DNA from: Phoenicibacter sp963592435
Lineage (GTDB): Bacteria > Actinomycetota > Coriobacteriia > Coriobacteriales > Eggerthellaceae
Assembly (NCBI GenBank): GCA_963592435.1
Contig: CAVAWT010000001.1
Coordinates: forward strand, 72,608-136,607
Length of the DNA stretch: 64,000 nucleotides
Direction of reading: 5' to 3'
Part shown: positions 35,024 through 44,038 of the stretch, piece after piece
Layout of the letters: each line of letters begins with the position of its first letter
Numbering within the stretch: the stretch's first letter is position 1
Made by a program: the position numbers and the translations under genes
Notes under the pieces: model-generated
Databases searched by the model: none
Told to the model about the DNA's origin: nothing
The model's input: the letters and a program-made list of their open reading frames with translations, nothing else

Positions 35024-36949
35024 CTAAACTTGAGCTTCTTTGATGATGTTGATAAGCTTATCCTGATCCCAAGTTCCAAGATCGCCTTCAAATCGATCTC
35101 TAACAGAAATTGTGTTATTCTCAATCTCTTTGTCACCGATGACAACCATATAAGGAATTTTTTCAGCTTGCGCCTTGGCGATTTTAACTTTCATTGGCTC
35201 ATTATCAAAGAAGTATTCAATTCTTCCACCAACGCTTTTTAGTTTTTTTCCAAAAACTTCTGCCGCTTCCTTATGGCGATCGGTGATTGGGACAATTGCA
35301 ACTTGAACTGGTGCTAACCAAAGCGGAAAAGCTCCAGCATAGTGTTCAATCAAAATTCCTAAGAAGCGCTCAATAGATCCAAAAATTGCGCGGTGCAACA
35401 TCCAAGGTCTCTCTTCGGAATTGTCTGCTGCACGATAGGTCAGATTGAAACGCTCTGGCATGTTAAAATCAACTTGAACTGTTGAGCACTGCCATGTGCG
35501 CCCGAGGGCGTCTTTCACCTTAATATCAATTTTTGGACCATAGAAAGCGCCATCGCCTTCATTTATGTCATATTCCAGATTATGGCGCGTGCAAGCTTCC
35601 TTCAAAGCGTTTGTTGCGTGCTCCCACATGTCATCAGTTCCGATCGATTTGTCGGGTCGCGTTGAAATTTCTGCTTCATACTCAAAACCAAACGTTGACA
35701 TGATGTGATCAACGAGGTCAAGAATAGCAACGACTTCATCTACCACTTGCTCACGCGTGCAAAAAACATGTGCGTCGTCTTGTGTGAAGCCACGAGCGCG
35801 CAAAAGACCATGAACCACGCCACTCATTTCATGACGATAAACCGTTCCAAACTCGAAATAGCGAAGAGGCAAATCGCGATAGGAATGAAGATTTGCGCGG
35901 TAGAGCATGACATGTCCAGGGCAATTCATTGGCTTGACTGCATATTCGACCAGATTCGGATCTTCATCAGTTCCTTCGTTTATGTTGAAGAAATACATGT
36001 TTTCTTTGTAAAAACCATAATGCCCGCTCGTCTTCCAAACATCAGCGTTGTAGACATGCGGAGTTATAACTTCTTCATAACCTCTGTCATAGAGATCTTG
36101 GCGCAACCACTCTTGCATTGTGCGAATGACACGCGCACCTTTTGGAAGGTAAAGCGGAAGACCTGCACCAGCCAAGCCGTCCATTGTGTAGATCCCAAGA
36201 TCACGACCGAGTTTTCTATGATCTCGCTTTTCAGCTTCCTCAATCATCGTTAAATAGTCTTGAAGGTCTTTTTTCTTAAAGAAAGCTGTGCCATAAATTC
36301 GAGTTAACATCTCGCGATCGGAGTCGCCTTTCCAATAGGCACCAGCGATCTTCGTTAGCTTGATGGCCTTTGGTTCAATTTGACCTGCATGAGCGACGTG
36401 AGGACCGCCACAGAGATCAACAAAGTCTCCATGCTTTCTAATCGTTATTTGAACATCATCATCAAAATCGTCGATGTGCTCAAGCTTCAGTCTTTGGTCT
36501 TTAAAAATTTCCTTCGCTTCATCTCTTGTTACAACCTGCTTTACAAAAGGCTCATCAAGTTTGATGATTTCTCTCATTTTCTCTTCGATTTTGTCAAAAT
36601 CATTAACTGAAACGGTTTCAGGAAGAGCAAAGTCATAGAAAAAACCATCTTCAGTCTCGGGACCAAATCCGATTTGAGTTCCTGGCCACAAAATTTGAAC
36701 TGCCTCAGCGAGAACATGCGCAGTGGAGTGACGCATAATTCCAAGAGCCTCAGGGGACTTTGAGGTGATTATTTCAATCTCATCTCCATCATTGACAACA
36801 TCAACAAGGTCTGCAAACTCGCAGTTTATTTTTCCACAAAGTGCAGCTCTTGCAAGACCTTCACCGATCGACGATGCAACGTCTCCAAGTGTTGCACCCT
36901 CCTCAACTGTTTTTGTTGAACCGTCTGGCAGTTTAATTTCAATTGACAT
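35024..36949 (-). CDS. thrS: Threonyl-tRNA synthetase
   Basis: About 641 residues. Domain order: TGS (IKLPDGSTKTV), an editing domain with HSTAHVLAEA and CGGPH, the class II catalytic core (MNCPGHVMLYR, FRYFEFGTVYR-like RYFEFGTVYRHE) and a C-terminal anticodon-binding domain. I prefer the ATG at 36949 (MSIEIKLPDG), 11 bases after AAAGGA; an in-frame ATG at 36961 sits directly on that ribosome site. A structured leader precedes the gene. Confidence 0.96.
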   Translation of the reverse strand: MSIEIKLPDGSTKTVEEGATLGDVASSIGEGLARAALCGKINCEFADLVDVVNDGDEIEIITSKSPEALGIMRHSTAHVLAEAVQILWPGTQIGFGPETEDGFFYDFALPETVSVNDFDKIEEKMREIIKLDEPFVKQVVTRDEAKEIFKDQRLKLEHIDDFDDDVQITIRKHGDFVDLCGGPHVAHAGQIEPKAIKLTKIAGAYWKGDSDREMLTRIYGTAFFKKKDLQDYLTMIEEAEKRDHRKLGRDLGIYTMDGLAGAGLPLYLPKGARVIRTMQEWLRQDLYDRGYEEVITPHVYNADVWKTSGHYGFYKENMYFFNINEGTDEDPNLVEYAVKPMNCPGHVMLYRANLHSYRDLPLRYFEFGTVYRHEMSGVVHGLLRARGFTQDDAHVFCTREQVVDEVVAILDLVDHIMSTFGFEYEAEISTRPDKSIGTDDMWEHATNALKEACTRHNLEYDINEGDGAFYGPKIDIKVKDALGRTWQCSTVQVDFNMPERFNLTYRAADNSEERPWMLHRAIFGSIERFLGILIEHYAGAFPLWLAPVQVAIVPITDRHKEAAEVFGKKLKSVGGRIEYFFDNEPMKVKIAKAQAEKIPYMVVIGDKEIENNTISVRDRFEGDLGTWDQDKLINIIKEAQV

Positions 36950-36976
36950 AGTGTTATTCATCCTTTCGCATTGCCG

Positions 36977-37037
36977 GGCGCAAACAAAGCGCCTGCATGG
37001 TTAATTTGCGCAATCGAGGTGTTGAGTGCCTCGTTGC
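36977..37037 (-). promoter_or_regulatory. Structured leader of thrS with alternative hairpins
   Basis: On the transcript, hairpin A pairs GCAA-CGAGG with CCTCG-a-TTGC (37010-37037). GCGCAAA (37005-37011) can then pair with TTTGCGC (36978-36984), but this excludes a tight GGCGC/GCGCC hairpin at 36977-36993 just before the ribosome site. Mutually exclusive stems next to the start suggest translational control or attenuation. No T-box consensus is seen. Fold is read by eye only. Confidence 0.45.
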
Positions 37038-37091
37038 AATGTTTTAAATTTTATAAAATTTCTGAGCTTTGTTTCACAAAAAAAAGCAAAT

Positions 37092-37745
37092 CTACTTCGA
37101 TGTCCTTGTTGTTGGTCTTTTTGAAGGACGCTGTGATTCAGATGAAGAGGCTAAAGATTGGCTGGGTACATCTGTGGTAGGATCACTTTGAGATTGTGAA
37201 ATTGAAGTTTGTGCGTTTCTTGGATTTTCAGACAGAGAATGAGCTGAATGAGAAGAAACAGTTGTGGAGCGTCTCTTTGCAGGCTTCAAAACTGCGTTTG
37301 CATTAACTGCATTTGCACCAGCAACTGGGGCTGTGCAATAAGGGCAAACTGGCCATGAAGGCTCTAGCGGTTTGTTGCAGTTTGAACACAAGTTTCTCAA
37401 TTGTGTTTGGCAATTGGGACACAAAACGTAATCTTCTTTGACTGGATAACCACATTGAGCGCACTCGCCATATTTCATCAATTCACGCTGTTTTAGTGCA
37501 ACTTCAAGTTCTTGCTCGTCACGATCCATGGCAAGCATCGGTGGTCTGAGCAAAAGGTATGCTATGATTCCTGCTCCAGGAACAAGACCAATTATCATCC
37601 ATTTCATTGGAGCAATTCCACGAAGTCTTGCGTCTCTCGAGATCCAAACGATGCTCAGCGCATAAAGGCAAATGATCAAAAGTGCGATGATTGTAAACAC
37701 CATCTGCATTTGAGGTGTCCAAATCTGTCTTAAAATTTCACTCAT
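37092..37745 (-). CDS. Membrane protein with double zinc ribbon
   Basis: 217 residues. Two hydrophobic helices near residues 15-34 and 46-66, separated by the loop WISRDARLRG, then two zinc-ribbon units with CAQC/CPNC and CSNC/CPYC pairs, and a Ser/Thr-rich, low-complexity C-terminus of about 65 residues. Similar proteins are common in Coriobacteriia but have no known function. It stands between valS and thrS with gaps of about 105 and 130 bases, so it may have its own promoter. Confidence 0.7.
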   Translation of the reverse strand: MSEILRQIWTPQMQMVFTIIALLIICLYALSIVWISRDARLRGIAPMKWMIIGLVPGAGIIAYLLLRPPMLAMDRDEQELEVALKQRELMKYGECAQCGYPVKEDYVLCPNCQTQLRNLCSNCNKPLEPSWPVCPYCTAPVAGANAVNANAVLKPAKRRSTTVSSHSAHSLSENPRNAQTSISQSQSDPTTDVPSQSLASSSESQRPSKRPTTRTSK

Positions 37746-37850
37746 AAACTAACTCTTCCAATTCCCTTATTTAAAAAACATATCCAACATAAAACAACAA
37801 GTCTGATTTTATCACAGGCTAAAACGCAACATAGAATAAACGTTAAAAAC

Positions 37851-40493
37851 TTAAAGTCCACTTAACTGAGCTTTTGTCTTTTCATAGACATCCTTTAATT
37901 CTTGATAATGCGCCTTGTCTTTGTCTATTATCTCTTGTTTTGCCTTTGCAAGAAAACCTGGGTTGCTTAACTTCTTTTCCAGCCTATCAAGATCTTTCTT
38001 CGTTGCATCTAAATTTTTTTGCAACCTTGCTTTTTCAGCGTCTAAATCAACATGTCCGACCAAATCGACATAGATCTCAAGATTGTTTGTGACAACGACA
38101 GCAGATCCTGTAGGTTTCTCGCAAGTCTCGCTCGAATGCAAGCCTTCCAAGTTAGCAAGTTTTTTAATCAATGATGCTTGTTCTTCTATTGTTTTGCAAA
38201 CATCGTCGGTTGCTTTAACAGAGACTTTTAACTCTGTCTTAGGTGAGACACCATGACGAGCACGAACAGAGCGAACAGCGCCAACGACTGAGGTGACGAT
38301 TTCAATCTTGTTTTCATTTTCGTCATCAATGAACTTCTCAAAATCCTCAAAATTAGGCCATTCAGCAACAATCAGCATGTCAGGGTCGTCTTTTTGTGGA
38401 TAAAGATCTGCATAAATTGATTCTGTTATAAAAGGCATAACAGGATGCAACAATTTGCAGGCAGTCTCCAAAACAAATAAGAGGTTGTTCTGACAAATCT
38501 GCTTGTCGTGCTCATCAGCATCATCACCAAGACGTGCCTTTGAGAATTCTATGTACCAATCGCAAAACTCGTTCCAGAAAAATTGATAGAGTGCTTGAGT
38601 CATCGCTCCAAAGTCAAATTCAGCATAGGAATCATCAACCTTTTTTACAAGTTTAGCAAGCTTTGATAGGATCCACGTGTCGCTCAAAGTTTCAGCTTGT
38701 GGCTCAGGCTTTGAATCCTCGTTCAAATTCATTGAAACAAAACGAGAAGCATTTTTGACTTTATTAGCGAAATTTCTTGCGCCTTCAATTTTTCTTTCGT
38801 CGAAATTTACAGCTTGATTTCCAGTCACGAGAGTCAAAAGTCCAAAACGCATTCCATCAGCGGAATAGTTTTCCATCAATTTTAAGGGATCAACGCCATT
38901 TCCTCGCGACTTGCTCATCGGTTTTCCATCAGAGCCCATGACAGTTGGGTGAATGATGACATCTTTGAAAGGGATTTGACCTGTGCACCACATCGAAGAC
39001 ATAACCATGCGTGCAACCCAAAGACCCATTATGTCGCGGGCTGTTGAAAGGACTTGCGTTGGGTAGAATTTTTCTAATTCCTCTTCCCCACCATTTGCCC
39101 AGCCTTGCGTTGCGAAAGGCCAAAGCTGAGAAGAAAACCAAGTGTCCAAAACGTCTTCGTCTTGACGAACACGAGAGCCACACTTAGGGCACTCATCAAT
39201 CGGTTCAACAGATGCTCCTTGCCAGCCACATTCATCGCAATAAAACATTGGAATTCTGTGACCCCACCAAAGTTGACGAGATATGCACCAATCTTTCAAA
39301 TTGTCAAGCCAGTCGAGATATACTTGGGACCAGCGTGATGGATGAAAAACAACTTCTCCATTTGCAACAGCATCGCGGGCTGGTTTCTTTAACTTCTCAA
39401 CATCGACAAACCACTGTTCGGAGAGCCAAGGCTCCAAAGTTGTGTGACAGCGATAGCAATGCATGACGGAGTGATCCAAGTCTTCTATGTGATCAAGAAG
39501 TCCAAGTTTTTCAAATTCTTTTACAACTTCAACACGAGCCTCATCGCGATCCATTCCCGAGAAACGCCCAAAACCTTGAGTGACATGCGCAGTTTCATCA
39601 AAAATGTTAACAACTTCAAGGTCATGGCGCTGACCCATTGCATAGTCATTCGGATCGTGTGCTGGTGTTGTTTTAACGCAACCAGTTCCAAACTCAGAGT
39701 CAACATAGAAATCGTCAAAAATTGGAATTTCTCTGTTGACGATCGGCAAGATGACAGTCTTTCCGATCAATTTTTTATAACGATCATCTTTTGGAGAAAC
39801 TGCAACGCCCGTGTCTCCAAGCATTGTTTCAGGTCGAGTTGTTGCGACAACAACATATTCAATGTCATCAACTGGTTCTTTTAGGGGATAGCGCATATAC
39901 CAAAGGTGACTTGCTTCGTCAACATATTCTGCTTCGTCGTCTGCGATTGCTGTCGTGCAGTGAGGACACCAATTTACAATGCGTTTTCCGCGATAGATAA
40001 CATCATTTTCATACCAATCACAAAAAAGCTTTCTAACTGCTCTTGAAAACTCGTCACTCATAGTGAATTGTTCATTTTCATAATCGCACGAACAGCCCAT
40101 CCCTGCGATTTGGTTTACAATCGTCGTTCCATACTTCTTTCGCCATTCCTGGCAAGCTTCAATAAATGCGTCTCTGCCAATTTCTCTTCTATTGATCCCT
40201 TGATCTGCCAAGTGTTTGTCGACTTTTGTCTGCGTTGCGATTCCCGCGTGATCAGTTCCCAAAACCCAACGCGTTTGATAACCTTGCATTCTTGCACGAC
40301 GAATGCAAGCATCCTGAATTGTTTCATTTAGAGCATGACCCATATGAAGAACGCCAGTTATGTTTGGAGGCGGAATGGTTATCGTAAAAGATTCACCTGC
40401 ATGCTTTCCTCTGCCTTTCGTTCTTGAGAAATAGCCATTTTCTTTCCACTTCTCAAAAATTTCAGATTCTGTCATTTGGTCTTTGCTTGCCAT
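37851..40493 (-). CDS. valS: Valyl-tRNA synthetase
   Basis: 880 residues, class I. HMGHA (HIGH-type) in VLHMGHALNETIQDA, the editing domain with TTRPETMLGDT, KMSKSRGNG as the KMSKS loop, and a C-terminal coiled coil (LDAEKARLQKNLDATKKDL) typical of ValS. A zinc-ribbon-like CDECG and CPKCGS is inserted in the catalytic domain. AAAGGA precedes the ATG. It follows clpX by 40 bases. Confidence 0.97.
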   Translation of the reverse strand: MASKDQMTESEIFEKWKENGYFSRTKGRGKHAGESFTITIPPPNITGVLHMGHALNETIQDACIRRARMQGYQTRWVLGTDHAGIATQTKVDKHLADQGINRREIGRDAFIEACQEWRKKYGTTIVNQIAGMGCSCDYENEQFTMSDEFSRAVRKLFCDWYENDVIYRGKRIVNWCPHCTTAIADDEAEYVDEASHLWYMRYPLKEPVDDIEYVVVATTRPETMLGDTGVAVSPKDDRYKKLIGKTVILPIVNREIPIFDDFYVDSEFGTGCVKTTPAHDPNDYAMGQRHDLEVVNIFDETAHVTQGFGRFSGMDRDEARVEVVKEFEKLGLLDHIEDLDHSVMHCYRCHTTLEPWLSEQWFVDVEKLKKPARDAVANGEVVFHPSRWSQVYLDWLDNLKDWCISRQLWWGHRIPMFYCDECGWQGASVEPIDECPKCGSRVRQDEDVLDTWFSSQLWPFATQGWANGGEEELEKFYPTQVLSTARDIMGLWVARMVMSSMWCTGQIPFKDVIIHPTVMGSDGKPMSKSRGNGVDPLKLMENYSADGMRFGLLTLVTGNQAVNFDERKIEGARNFANKVKNASRFVSMNLNEDSKPEPQAETLSDTWILSKLAKLVKKVDDSYAEFDFGAMTQALYQFFWNEFCDWYIEFSKARLGDDADEHDKQICQNNLLFVLETACKLLHPVMPFITESIYADLYPQKDDPDMLIVAEWPNFEDFEKFIDDENENKIEIVTSVVGAVRSVRARHGVSPKTELKVSVKATDDVCKTIEEQASLIKKLANLEGLHSSETCEKPTGSAVVVTNNLEIYVDLVGHVDLDAEKARLQKNLDATKKDLDRLEKKLSNPGFLAKAKQEIIDKDKAHYQELKDVYEKTKAQLSGL

Positions 40494-40533
40494 TTTATTC
40501 CTTTATTAAAAGTGTTTAGTTGTGCTGGTTTTA

Positions 40534-41985
40534 CTAGCTGTTAACAGCTTCTTTCTTTAAATCTCTTTTTTGTGTGCTTGAAGTGTCAGATTTTTTGATT
40601 ATCTCTGGCTTAGTTTTGCCTTCAATGTCTGATTTTTTAACTCTGACAAAAGTTTCAGTACCATAATCAGGAACGTCAAACATTGCATCGCTCAAAACTC
40701 GCTCAACGATTGCACGTAGACCTCGAGCACCCGTTCCTCTTTCTTTTGCCTCTTTTGCAATTTCTAATAGCGCATCATCGTCAAACGATAGCTCAGATTT
40801 CTCGATCTCAAAAAGACGCTTATATTGTTTAACAAGCGCATTTTTAGGCTCAGTTAGAATTTTGACTAAAGTTTCTTCATCCAATTCATTTAAAGCTGTG
40901 ACCACTGGAACCCTTCCAATGAACTCAGGTATCAGTCCAAATTGTTTTAAATCATCTGGGGTACATTGGTGCAAAAGCTCAGTTTCTTCTTGCTTTGTGA
41001 CTTCTGAGACGTCGCTCGTGAACCCCAGGCCCTTCTTTCCAATTCTCTTTGAAATGATCTCTGATAGACCAACAAAAGCTCCACCAAAAATAAATAGTAT
41101 GTTTGATGTGTTGATTTCAACAACTTCTTGTTGCGGATGTTTTCTGCCTCCAGTTGGAGGAACTGAAGCTTCGCAACCCTCAATTATTTTTAAAAGTGCT
41201 TGCTGAACTCCCTCGCCAGAAACATCTCTGACTAATGATGCATTCTCGCCCCTTTTAGCAATTTTGTCAATTTCATCAACATAAACAATTCCAATTTCAG
41301 CTTCTTCAACGTTCCAGTCAGCTGCCATCAAAAGTTTTCGCAATATGTTTTCAACGTCGTCGCCAACATATCCAGCCTCAGTGAGTGTTGTTGCGTCTGC
41401 TATCGCAAAAGGAACTTGAATCGTTCGAGCAAGTGTTTGAGCGAGAAGGGTTTTTCCTGAACCCGTTGGTCCAAGCAACATAACGTTTGGAATTTGAATT
41501 TCAACATCACTGTCTTTTCCATCATCTAAAAAAATGCGTTTATAATGGTTATAAACAGCAATTGAAAGGTTTTTCTTTGCTTCTTCTTGCCCAACAACGT
41601 GCTCACAAAGTGCCTCATAGATCTCTTTAGGTTTCTTTAATGTTGTTCTGTCAACTTTTTTCTTATCTTCTTTTTCGTTGACCTTTATCGCTTCATTTGG
41701 ATTGGAAACAAATTCAGCTGACGTTTTTGAGTCCCTCAAATCGTGCATCTTCTTGAACTGTGCTGTAATGTAGTCTTGAAACTCATTTTGGTTTTTAAAA
41801 AAAGAAACTGGCTCTTCTTCGGAAGATTTCTCATCTAACCTTCTTTGCATATCGAAAGTCTTTGATATTTCTTCAATGCATTCATCACAAATGTAAGTTC
41901 CATCGCTTCCTGCGACGTGATTTGCGCTCGTCAAACTTTTTCCGCAAAAACTGCATCTTTCGCCAACCGGCTTTTTAATGCTCAT
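40534..41985 (-). CDS. clpX: ATP-dependent Clp protease ATP-binding subunit ClpX
   Basis: 483 residues versus about 420 usual. The N-terminal zinc-binding domain has CSFC and CDEC; the AAA+ core shows Walker A GPTGSGKTLLAQ, Walker B VYVDEIDKIA and the LFIFGGAFVG segment, followed by the IGF-type ClpP-contact loop region. The extra length is mainly an approximately 60-residue charged insert between the zinc domain and the AAA+ core (around DSKTSAEFVSNPNEAIKVNE) plus a Lys-rich tail. It unfolds proteins for ClpP and lies 11 bases after clpP. Confidence 0.96.
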   Translation of the reverse strand: MSIKKPVGERCSFCGKSLTSANHVAGSDGTYICDECIEEISKTFDMQRRLDEKSSEEEPVSFFKNQNEFQDYITAQFKKMHDLRDSKTSAEFVSNPNEAIKVNEKEDKKKVDRTTLKKPKEIYEALCEHVVGQEEAKKNLSIAVYNHYKRIFLDDGKDSDVEIQIPNVMLLGPTGSGKTLLAQTLARTIQVPFAIADATTLTEAGYVGDDVENILRKLLMAADWNVEEAEIGIVYVDEIDKIAKRGENASLVRDVSGEGVQQALLKIIEGCEASVPPTGGRKHPQQEVVEINTSNILFIFGGAFVGLSEIISKRIGKKGLGFTSDVSEVTKQEETELLHQCTPDDLKQFGLIPEFIGRVPVVTALNELDEETLVKILTEPKNALVKQYKRLFEIEKSELSFDDDALLEIAKEAKERGTGARGLRAIVERVLSDAMFDVPDYGTETFVRVKKSDIEGKTKPEIIKKSDTSSTQKRDLKKEAVNS

Positions 41986-41996
41986 TAAAAAACCTC

Positions 41997-42617
41997 TTAT
42001 TCATCTTTCTTTTCGCCATGATGAGTCAACACTTCATCGATAAGACCATATTTTTTTGCGTCTTCGGCATCAATCCAATTGTCGCGTTCTGTGTCTTTTG
42101 AAATTGTCTCAATGCTCTGACCTGTCGCATCCGCCAAAATTTTGTTCAAACGATTGCGAGTTTTTTTCAACTGTTCAGCGATGATTGCCAAGTCAGTTTC
42201 TTGCGTTCCGCTCTGTGCTCCTCCCATTGGCTGATGAATCAAAACTTCTGAATTTGGAAGAGCATATCTCTTCCCCTTTTCTCCGCCAGCCAAAAGAACG
42301 GATGCCATTGATGCACAAAGACCGATGCAGATCGTCGACACGTCACATTTAATAAAATTCATTGTGTCTAAAATTGCTAAGCCTGCAGTGACCGATCCGC
42401 CAGGCGAATTTATGTATAAAGAAATGTCTTTGTCTGGGTCTTCACTTTCAAGATGCAGGAGCTGTGCCACAACAGAGTTAGCAACTGCGTCATCTATTGC
42501 CTCACCTAAAAAAATAATTCTGTCATTTAAAAGGCGTGAATAGATGTCATATGATCTCTCGCCTCTCGGGGATTGCTCGATGACATATGGAATTAAAGCA
42601 GATTTCACGTTATTCAT
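41997..42617 (-). CDS. clpP: ATP-dependent Clp protease proteolytic subunit ClpP
   Basis: 206 residues. Serine protease of the ClpXP complex. The catalytic serine is Ser103 in GLCASMASVLL, the histidine is His128 in VLIHQPMGG, and the N-terminal processing region and handle region (TERDNWIDAEDAKKYGLIDEV) are canonical. It overlaps tig by 8 bases. Confidence 0.97.
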   Translation of the reverse strand: MNNVKSALIPYVIEQSPRGERSYDIYSRLLNDRIIFLGEAIDDAVANSVVAQLLHLESEDPDKDISLYINSPGGSVTAGLAILDTMNFIKCDVSTICIGLCASMASVLLAGGEKGKRYALPNSEVLIHQPMGGAQSGTQETDLAIIAEQLKKTRNRLNKILADATGQSIETISKDTERDNWIDAEDAKKYGLIDEVLTHHGEKKDE

Positions 42618-43803
42618 CCTTGCCCTCTTCCTTTTCTACATCTTCTTTTTTAGCCTTGCTTTTCGTTGCCGTTTTCTTTGTTGACTTCTTCGCAGTTGTC
42701 TTTTTCTTAGGCTCTTCTTCCTCAGAGTCAGCTTCCTTGTCTTCATTTAGGTAATCGAATTGATGGGCTGCCTTCTCTTCGTCAAAAGTGAATTTTGCAC
42801 TCTCAACTGCATTTTCAACAGCTTTTGTTCTTTCAATTGCCTCACGAAGGCGCCAAAGTCTTCCAGTCTTTCCCCAAAGCTCCTTCATCATCTCAGTGTC
42901 AGTCATTCCAGCTTTTGCAAATTCAGCGTCAATCTCAGCATCTGTTGCTTCAAGATTGAAGTGCTTAACCCACGAATCAAGAGCAATCCTTGTTTTGGCT
43001 TCATCAAAAGCTTGTTTTTTAACATCCTTATAGAAATCATCAGCACTTATGCCTCGAGCCGTCAGGTATTGATCAAGTGTTGCGCCAGATTGTTGAAGAT
43101 TGGTATACATCTCATTCAATAAAACGTTATTCACGAAATCGACCATTTCATCAGTCGGATCAGATTTCACTCTTTCTCTCAATTTAAGAGAAACAACATC
43201 CTCTTTAATTCGTGGCAAATTCGCTTCTTTTTGGTTTTGGACATATTCTTTTATTGCATCTTCAAGCTCAGAAACTGTGTCAAAGCTCAGCTTTTCTTTA
43301 ACAATTTCATCTGTTAGCTCATCATCTTCCTTAAGCTTTGCAATTGACTTATACATATCAATTTGTTGCTTCATATCATCTTCGCTTGCCTCAGTTGGAG
43401 GAAGGAAAGCCTCAACTGGATCATAAGATTCGAGCTCAACGACTGGAGACACTTCCAGCTCGAATTCAATGTGATAGGGCTTTTTGTCTTCAATCAACGC
43501 TTCGTTTTCTTTGTCTTCATAATTTGGGCTTCCAACAGGACGAAGCGACTCCTCTTCAACAAGGAGGTTAAACGCATCATTAATCACGTTCTCTGTTGCT
43601 TGCATGTAAATGTCTTCTTTGCCAAACGCGTTATTTATAACAGGTCGCGGTGCTTTTCCTGGACGAAAACCCGGGAATTTATATTTGTTTGCGTATTCTT
43701 TGTAGATGAGATTTAACGCTTTTGAAACACTTTCTGCGTCAACTTCCGTCTCAACTTTGACGCGTGTGTCATTTACTTTTTCTACTTTTGTTTTTAATTC
43801 CAT
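42610..43803 (-). CDS. tig: Trigger factor apparently lacking the PPIase domain
   Basis: 397 residues. The ribosome-binding N-terminal domain is present with the signature GFRPGKAPRP (45-54). After the N-domain (ending near FLPPTEASEDDMKQQIDMYK, about residue 151) the sequence runs into FDTVSELEDAIKEYVQ of the C-terminal chaperone domain, with no room for the FKBP-type PPIase domain of about 90 residues. A Lys/Glu-rich tail of about 45 residues is appended. GAGGAG precedes the ATG. The tig-clpP-clpX order supports the identity. Confidence 0.9.
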   Translation of the reverse strand: MELKTKVEKVNDTRVKVETEVDAESVSKALNLIYKEYANKYKFPGFRPGKAPRPVINNAFGKEDIYMQATENVINDAFNLLVEEESLRPVGSPNYEDKENEALIEDKKPYHIEFELEVSPVVELESYDPVEAFLPPTEASEDDMKQQIDMYKSIAKLKEDDELTDEIVKEKLSFDTVSELEDAIKEYVQNQKEANLPRIKEDVVSLKLRERVKSDPTDEMVDFVNNVLLNEMYTNLQQSGATLDQYLTARGISADDFYKDVKKQAFDEAKTRIALDSWVKHFNLEATDAEIDAEFAKAGMTDTEMMKELWGKTGRLWRLREAIERTKAVENAVESAKFTFDEEKAAHQFDYLNEDKEADSEEEEPKKKTTAKKSTKKTATKSKAKKEDVEKEEGKDE

Positions 43804-43842
43804 TCTAAAAGTGACTCCTCGAATCTAAATTTACAAGTCATG

Positions 43843-43856
43843 ATATGTTAACATAT
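43843..43856. repeat. 14-bp perfect palindrome ATATGTTAACATAT
   Basis: Lies in the divergent region between tig and tRNA-Leu, about 40 bases upstream of the tig start. It could be an operator or part of an AT-rich promoter. Confidence 0.4.
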
Positions 43857-43862
43857 TTTTAG

Positions 43863-43890
43863 TTGAGAGACGCTCATGGCAATCTCTCAA
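43863..43890. repeat. Inverted repeat TTGAGAGA-N12-TCTCTCAA
   Basis: Perfect 8-bp arms (43863-43870, 43883-43890) in the same divergent region, 21 bases upstream of the tRNA. No T-run follows directly on either strand, which argues against a simple terminator. Confidence 0.45.
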
Positions 43891-43911
43891 GCGACACTTT
43901 GTTTTTAAAAT

Positions 43912-43997
43912 GCGGGCGTGGCGGAATTGGCAGACGCGCCAGATTTAGGTTCTGGTGGGCAAAACCCGTGAAGGTTCAAGTCCTTTCGCCCGCACCA
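43912..43997 (+). tRNA. tRNA-Leu (anticodon UAG)
   Basis: 86 bases including an encoded CCA. The acceptor stem GCGGGCG pairs with CGCCCGC; the D arm has GGCAGACGCGCC. The anticodon stem CCAGA/TCTGG encloses TTTAGGT with anticodon TAG at 43946-43948. A long variable arm (TGGGCAAAACCCG) marks a class II tRNA, and the T arm reads GAAGG-TTCAAGT-CCTTT. It decodes CUA and, by wobble, other CUN codons. Confidence 0.97.
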
Positions 43998-44038
43998 AAG
44001 TTTGATTACTAACTTCTAGCATAGGGAAAGGTTCAAAG

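Noticed and set aside
36962..37091. T-box riboswitch before thrS.
   Set aside because: No AGGGUGG-type T-box sequence or specifier loop was found, and the leader is too short.
39444..39884. A 146-codon plus-strand open frame within valS.
   Set aside because: It overlaps the conserved editing domain of valS on the other strand and has no ribosome site or recognisable motif.
43871..43911. TAAAAT at 43906 as the -10 box of tRNA-Leu.
   Set aside because: It abuts the mature tRNA, so transcription would start inside the gene.
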